Of a stretch of DNA of 64,000 nucleotides, positions 59,499 through 64,000 are shown one piece after another. Position 1 is the stretch's first letter; the number at the start of each line of letters is the position of its first letter. Source of the stretch: Pholis gunnellus (lineage: Eukaryota > Chordata > Actinopteri > Perciformes > Pholidae); NCBI GenBank assembly GCA_910591455.2, contig OU342804.1, forward strand, positions 4,081,202 through 4,145,201, read 5' to 3'. The notes under the pieces were generated by a model. That model did no database searches, was not told where the DNA came from, and saw only the letters and a program-made list of their open reading frames with translations. The translations under genes were made by a program, and so were the position numbers.

Positions 59499-59541
<43 letters not shown>

Positions 59542-62500
59542 CTAAATGCAGGAAAAAAAATTCTGGAAATGAAAACCATCATTTATAGACAAGAAAACTT
59601 CAAAGCTGCAGTCATGTAATACATCCAGATATGTGGAAGTATTTAAAAGTGTCTCACTACAGTGAAGTGGAATTTACTCAACATAAAACCCTAAATTCAT
59701 CACTTTTTCATTCAAATCATTTTACCAGAATCATCAGGAAGCTATCCGAGAAGTTCTCGCTTTATTGTAGATCGTTTTGGAAAATCACACCTGTGTACAC
59801 TCTTCACCTGCATATTAAGTGAGTAGTGTGTATACTGTTTTTCTGCATAAAAACTAGATAGCGTGTGTACTGTTTTACTGCATATTAATTCAATATTGTG
59901 TTAACTATATTAACTACTATAATAACTTGTCATTTTTGTTATTATTCAGATTTTTGGAATCTGCATGTCACATGTAAGGATGCCATTAGTGAGGAGCAAC
60001 ACAACACTACAGATAACTACAGATGATCTAGACTAGATCTGTCAGACGTACCTCCTCCTCACACCAGTCATAGACCTTCCACTGAGAAACATGTCTGGCT
60101 CTGTGTCTCTTCCACAGCTCCAGGAACAGCGTGGCTGAAAGACACAGATACAACCAGTTAAAGAGGGACTCCACATCACAACAGCTCACGTTGGATTAGA
60201 CATCAGAGTAGATCACATTAGATTAGTCATCACCATACATCAGACCAGGGCCCCGTTCCTCGTACGTGGTTCAACTAAGTCGATCAAATGTCCTATTAGC
60301 AGCTTAAATTAACTCGATGATTGACATCAGGCTATCTCGGTTCCTCAAAGGCTGATCCGCGCTCAAACAATCTCGTTAATTCGAACCAGACTTCAGTAAT
60401 CAGGATAATTGCGCGTGCCCGTCTTCAAAAGGGGGAAGTGTCGATCGCCGAAACCATGATTTTATAACCGTACGATGGCAAATAAACTCAAAGAAAGAGC
60501 CTCTTTTTACTCCGCTGACGAGCAGGAGATGATCATGAACGCATATGAGGAATTCAAGACCATAATCATGACAACATCTAACACCGCCACCGCTGGGAGG
60601 GCTAGACGAGAAGCATGGCAAAATATCACAGACAAGTTAAATGCGTAAGTGTTGGGAACATGTATCGGCTAATTATAAGAGCCTCATCACCCCAATCAAT
60701 CAGATTATATGTCTTTAAATAGTAGTAGACTTAATGGAACGCATCATCCAATGAGATCTATAGCGAAAATAACGATCTCAACTCTTTCAGAATAAGTAGA
60801 TAAAAACAAGCCCAAAGAGAATCTAACTGATACGAATTAATAGATACTTATGAGGATATATGTACTGTATGCGCTTATGTATCATGTACTATATATATAT
60901 ATGTGTATATACACACATGTATGTGTAGATTACCATATAGAACTAGGAGTTTGAATATGCGTGTGTGAATCTGTGTATGGATGGATCAGTATGTATGTAT
61001 TATTTATAATAAGCAGTGATTCTCTCTATTCTTATGAGTCCACCTTCATCATGTTCTACAGTAATGATATCTATGGTGCACTAATAACACTGTCATATCA
61101 TTATGAGTGCTTTCAACCATCATGTAGTTCAACCAGCCATCAAGAGGACACTGGAGCAAGTAAACACTAAGCACACAAACATTATTCAGAATGGTGAGTT
61201 AATACAACATGTGCCATGGTGATGTAATGAACACATCCATCAGTTTCTTAAGCACCAAATAAACTTTATGAACAGCACGGCATGCAGCGGCTTTCCCGAT
61301 GTTCTCCGCATCGCCGACACTGTACAAACATGAACCACTCGCAACACAGCGCGAGGCTGCATCAGTCTGAGACAGTCGATGCTCGGCTGCAGCGTGTGGG
61401 AGCTGACATGTTTTTCCGGGGGAGTGGCAGCTAATCCAGCTAATTTAAGTTAGCCTGCGCTGGAGCAGGTTCAAGCTTATGGATGTGTTGTTATTGTGAT
61501 TTTGCCAAACTTGCTTCGAGGAACCGAAAAGCCTCACTTATGTAATCTCATCCTGAATATTATCCGGCTAACTCTGTTAGCCACGTACAAGGAACGGGGG
61601 CTGGTCAATGCAAACACTCACCCCAGATTGCCATGCACATAGCAAACGCCACAGTGCCCTCATTGTCAAACAGGTGGCTGACCTGCGTGGATACAAACAC
61701 ATCAAGATGGAATGTCATCAATATGACAACACACACAATAACAGCAGGAGGAGAGATCCCTCCTCAACAGCATAGAACATCACAGTAAACTTACAGTAAG
61801 GACGATTAGGATGACACAATTTTGGATATATTTATACACATATATAAGGAATGGATTTGGGAGGAAGCACTACCACTGTTTAGTCTGTGGAAGCAGTGGC
61901 GTAATGCCCTCTGTGGTTCAGGAGGAGCTTTTCAAAGTCTGAGAAAATATGATGTTCTTATGGATTGGGCTGAAATTATTTGCATAAAACCTGCATTACA
62001 AACATTTATGACAGTTTCACCAGGCGAGAAGAGAGAGAAAGATTAAGTCGTGTTATTTCAGAATGCTGTATTTTGGGGGTTTGACTCAAACTCGGGGACT
62101 AAAGAATATTTTGGACCTAATATTTAGAGAAGCAGTGGTTCGACCACTCTTTTTATTAAATCGGTTTCTCACAAACCAGTAACCCTTTACATACTAAAAC
62201 ACGTGTAGTGTCTTAACGTCGCACAAACCAATAATGTGATCATTATCTTTGTTACACCTAGTAGTTGATAGGCGTAAATATTTTGCGTGACAGCCACAGG
62301 AAGACATGGAACAGAGCTGGGATAAGAGCTAAGATAACCCAGCTAGGAGCTTAGGCTATTCCACTACCCATCCTGCTCCTGGCTAATGTCCAGTCAGCCG
62401 CAGGACAAGGACATGGATGAAATAAGACTCAGACTAACCCAGCAACAGCAGTCACATGACAAAACACCCAGATGTTTTTATTAATGTAGCTGGTAACCCC

Positions 62501-63403
62501 GGCCCCCCGGCTGAGTTCACCTTAGCGTAGGTGCAGGTGTCTGATAGCTGCCACACTGCACACCTCTTATCACAGCGAGGACACATAATGATGCTGGACT
62601 GACACACTTCCTTACTGAGGACACACAGAGAGACAAAGATTAAAGGGTCGCTGGAAATAAAAGGTCAATCATGCCGCAAACCTAGTTATCAGGAACAACT
62701 GGCTTCTCATCATCCAGTAGTCCAACTTAAAAAGTCCCCAACTCATAGCATGAGGACTTGCTGTCAAGTCAAGAGACATAGGAACTCATGCAGGAACCAG
62801 TCGTACAGAACAGATCGATTCTCATGTTGCTCATAAGAGTCATTTCGGAGAATCTGTGGCATTTACCAAATGTTCTTGTTTTTAGAATTTTCTCTGAGGT
62901 ATGAGTAAAATTCACAAGTGGTGAATGAATTTAGAATTTAAACATGATACAGAAATGAACAACAAAAAATACATATAACTAAGATTAGCTTAATATTCTG
63001 TTCATCATCATGACTTCCGATTTACTGTTTTTATTATTATTTATTCCTTTAAATATTATTAATGGCTTAAACTGTTCAGCAGAACATACTGTAAAAATAT
63101 GTCATGTGTGGTGGTAACGATATCTCACGGACAGTCATGAAGTCATCATCATTCCCCAAAGTCAGACATTTTCAAAATGCTAAACAGCGTCCAAAAGACT
63201 TTTGATCACAATGATGACGTTACGTAACATTACTCCACAGGATATTACTTCCACAGCGTCTGACTCACATGAGAGGGTTGGTGTTAAAGAAGGCGAGTCC
63301 ATAGAGGAACACTACAACACCCAGAGCAGCAGCTGGAACCAGCAGCTTGGTATACCAGCCCAGCCACAGGTAGTACAAAGCCACTTTCTCTCCAAAGTAA
63401 CAC
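53891..63403 (-). CDS. ano9: Anoctamin (TMEM16 family), ANO9-like; 5' end beyond the window
   Basis: Sixteen exons in transcript order: 63403-63269, 62614-62521, 61682-61622, 60134-60052, 59320-59216, 58854-58690, 57614-57578, 57365-57254, 56618-56564, 56471-56374, 56266-56070, 55557-55405, 54657-54513, 54420-54298, 54201-54108, 54007-53891 (TAA). They join in phase to 590 codons, starting in TM1 (CYFGEKVALYYLWLGWYTKL). Human ANO9 has about 780 residues, so the cytosolic N-terminus is missing. TMEM16 landmarks: HLFDNEGTVAF, KTNSFA, FFLGR, CHPSGCLTDLF, AAFPLAPLLALINN, EIRLDAIKMVRLERRLVPRK and DFIPRLVYRYRYGPC. The block after EIRLD and the short C-terminus fit ANO9 best. The family are Ca2+-activated ion channels or lipid scramblases of the plasma membrane. 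Five acidic Ca2+-site residues are present. Paralogues cannot be fully excluded. Confidence 0.9.
54661..54835. repeat. Minisatellite in an anoctamin intron
   Basis: Irregular tandem repetition of 'gtacacaggagacagtacagttacaca' with inserted 'ccagtacac' units, starting directly beside the acceptor of the 54657-54513 exon. The acceptor on the minus strand ('ctgtgtacag') is itself formed from a repeat-like unit. Confidence 0.9.
55405..56471 (-). other. Anoctamin Ca2+-site helices and Cys/His-rich loop (exons 56471-56374, 56266-56070, 55557-55405)
   Basis: The acidic residues that bind Ca2+ in TMEM16A have counterparts here: Glu in NNVFEF (E654 position), two Glu in NEFLEM (E702, E705) and Glu/Asp in EIRLD (E734, D738). 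The loop between NNVFEF and NEFLEM holds CGHCYRKACRDHHGHVEPC and then DTCKLRDW: six Cys in CxxC-type spacing with three His. The exon structure is normal and phases agree. Motif correspondence is from memory of TMEM16A; metal binding of the loop is inference. Confidence 0.8.
56728..57050 (-). repeat. tRNA-headed dispersed repeat (copy 6, near full length)
   Basis: The best preserved copy: 'aatggtaaatggactgtacttttata', 'accactcaaagcgcttcaac', 'gctaccatgcaaggtgccacctgcccatcagg', 'gaagtgtctcgcccaaggacac', then 'gggatcgaaccgccgatcctctg'. On the minus strand that last phrase contains GGTTCGATCC, a consensus box B of RNA polymerase III promoters, supporting a tRNA-derived origin. It lies in an anoctamin intron. 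Confidence 0.8.
57615..58689. other. Anoctamin intron: no other gene
   Basis: A 1.1-kb intron. A 134-codon frame on the minus strand (58277-57873) has no recognisable domain and is not bounded by anoctamin-phase splice sites; I regard it as chance. Confidence 0.5.
59189..59210. repeat. (GT)n run directly after an anoctamin splice donor
   Basis: On the coding (minus) strand this is (CA)n starting about five bases after the donor of the 59320-59216 exon. It mirrors the CA runs after several mucin donors. A longer (TA)n run lies further away at 59502-59539. Confidence 0.85.
59502..59539. repeat. (TA)n microsatellite in an anoctamin intron
   Basis: Pure AT run of about 38 bp in the intron between the 60134-60052 and 59320-59216 exons. 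The rest of that intron shows nothing else I recognise. Confidence 0.9.
60247..61602 (+). mobile_element. PIF/Harbinger-like DNA transposon, internally deleted, in an anoctamin intron
   Basis: The ends are inverted repeats: left GGGCCCCGTTCCTCGTACG and right, read inwards, GCCCCCGTTCCTTGTACG. Similarity continues outward into GACCAG, so the exact border and target site are unclear. Inside is the start of a Myb/SANT-like frame (60475-60644), the accessory DNA-binding gene of Harbinger elements, plus a likely second exon (61127-61193). No DDE transposase remains. Length is about 1.36 kb. Confidence 0.8.
60475..61193 (+). pseudogene. Remnant of a Harbinger Myb/SANT-like gene
   Basis: Exon-like part 1 (60475-60644) starts MANKLKERASFYSADEQEMI and includes GRARREAWQNITDKLNA, the helix pattern and 'R.AW..I...LN' of Myb/SANT-like Harbinger ORFs, followed by a donor GTAAGT. 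Part 2 (61127-61193) reads QPAIKRTLEQVNTKHTNIIQ, matching the usual 'R...QV..KY.NI' continuation, followed by GTGAGT. The acceptor/donor phases do not agree, so the reading frame is broken between them. No further exons are visible. Confidence 0.65.
61683..62520. other. Anoctamin intron: no other gene
   Basis: Intron between the 62614-62521 and 61682-61622 exons. A 74-codon + frame (61822-62046) has no recognisable domain. No repeats were classified. Confidence 0.5.
62615..63268. other. Anoctamin intron: no other gene
   Basis: AT-rich intron of about 650 bases between the first two visible anoctamin exons. Nothing further recognised. Confidence 0.5.
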
Positions 63404-63459
63404 CTACGGGGAGGAAACACACAGGCAGACATGATGGAACACACAAACACATCTACTTT

Positions 63460-63690
63460 CCAGGCACGTCCAGCTGGTAGGAGACTTCGGGGTAGAACCA
63501 GAACACGCTGTGGAGATTGTACATCTATATACTGTACACTGGGAACGCCTCGGGGTCCACCAGGTGGAGCTGGACTATGTTGCTGGGGAGAAAGGACTCT
63601 GGACTACCTTTAACCTGATGCCACCCTTACCATGGATGTATGGAACGGATCAAATGTATTATTCTCAGTTTGAAAACCTCTGGTTAAATA
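63460..63690 (+). mobile_element. 3' end of a non-LTR retrotransposon in an anoctamin intron
   Basis: The + frame from about 63530 reads TVHWERLGVHQVELDYVAGE, then KGLWTTFNLMPPLPW and the DNA 'atggatgta'. This matches the common fish LINE tail with 'WE.LG...EEL..VAGE.DVW..L..L.P' followed by ATGGATGG. It is a 5'-truncated copy in opposite orientation to the gene. The clade is uncertain. Confidence 0.6.
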
Positions 63691-63798
63691 AATGCAACAA
63701 GTTTTACATTCTGCGTTCCTTAATCCAATATGTTAACATCCTTAACAGTGACAGACAGACAGTTACAGACTGAGAGACAGTTACACACAGAGGGTCAG

Positions 63799-64000
63799 AC
63801 AGACAGGAGGACGGATACAGACAGACAGACAGGAGGACGGATACAGACAGACAGACAGGAGGACGGATACAGACAGACAGACAGGAGGACGGATACAGAC
63901 AGACAGACAGGAGGACGGATACAGACAGACAGACAGACAGGAGGACAGAGACAGACAGACAGACAGGAGGACGGAGACAGACAGACAGATAGGAGGACGG
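63799..64000. repeat. 26-bp minisatellite running off the right edge
   Basis: Units of 'aggaggacggatacagacagacagac' repeat every 26 bp from about 63805 (next starts 63831 and 63857), with small length changes by one CAGA step near the end. The array continues beyond the window. Confidence 0.95.

Overview
The window is nuclear DNA from a ray-finned (teleost) fish. Evidence: GT-AG introns, many (CA)n microsatellites, and fish-type mobile elements (piggyBac, hAT, PIF/Harbinger, L2/Rex1-like and L1/Tx1-like LINE ends, a tRNA-headed short dispersed repeat). It holds two convergent genes. A complete gel-forming mucin gene lies on the + strand (3419-48620). The 3' two-thirds of an anoctamin gene, best matched to ANO9/TMEM16J, lies on the - strand (63403 down to 53891, with its 5' exons beyond the right edge).

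Layout. 1-3300: upstream DNA with a LINE end and a CT microsatellite beside a TATA box at 3377. 3419-23324: exons 1-29 (signal peptide, D1, D2, D'D3 assemblies). 23437-35550: one giant 12.1-kb exon coding a Thr/Ser/Pro domain, built mainly from about 48 tandem copies of a 234-bp (78-aa) unit. 38519-48620: exons 31-48 (D4 assembly, VWC-like modules, a second 36-bp VNTR exon, a C-terminal cystine knot). All 48 exons join in phase to a predicted 6,280-residue protein. 48621-53890: convergent intergenic DNA and 3' UTRs. 53891-63403: sixteen anoctamin exons (590 codons), also in phase throughout. 63460-64000: a LINE end and a 26-bp minisatellite.

How they work. The mucin has the modular plan of secreted MUC2/MUC5 gel mucins. 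N-terminal D1-D2-D3 assemblies polymerise, a bottle-brush O-glycosylated core holds water, and the C-terminal cystine knot dimerises. Unusual points: no CysD domain in the core; the autocleavage GDPH of D4 is replaced by a GSH sequence; the first cysteine of CGLCG is missing in D2; a Gly/Ala/Thr VNTR interrupts a C-terminal VWC-like module. The anoctamin keeps all five acidic residues of the canonical Ca2+ site and carries a Cys/His-rich loop between two membrane segments. Epithelial co-expression of the two neighbours is plausible but is inference.
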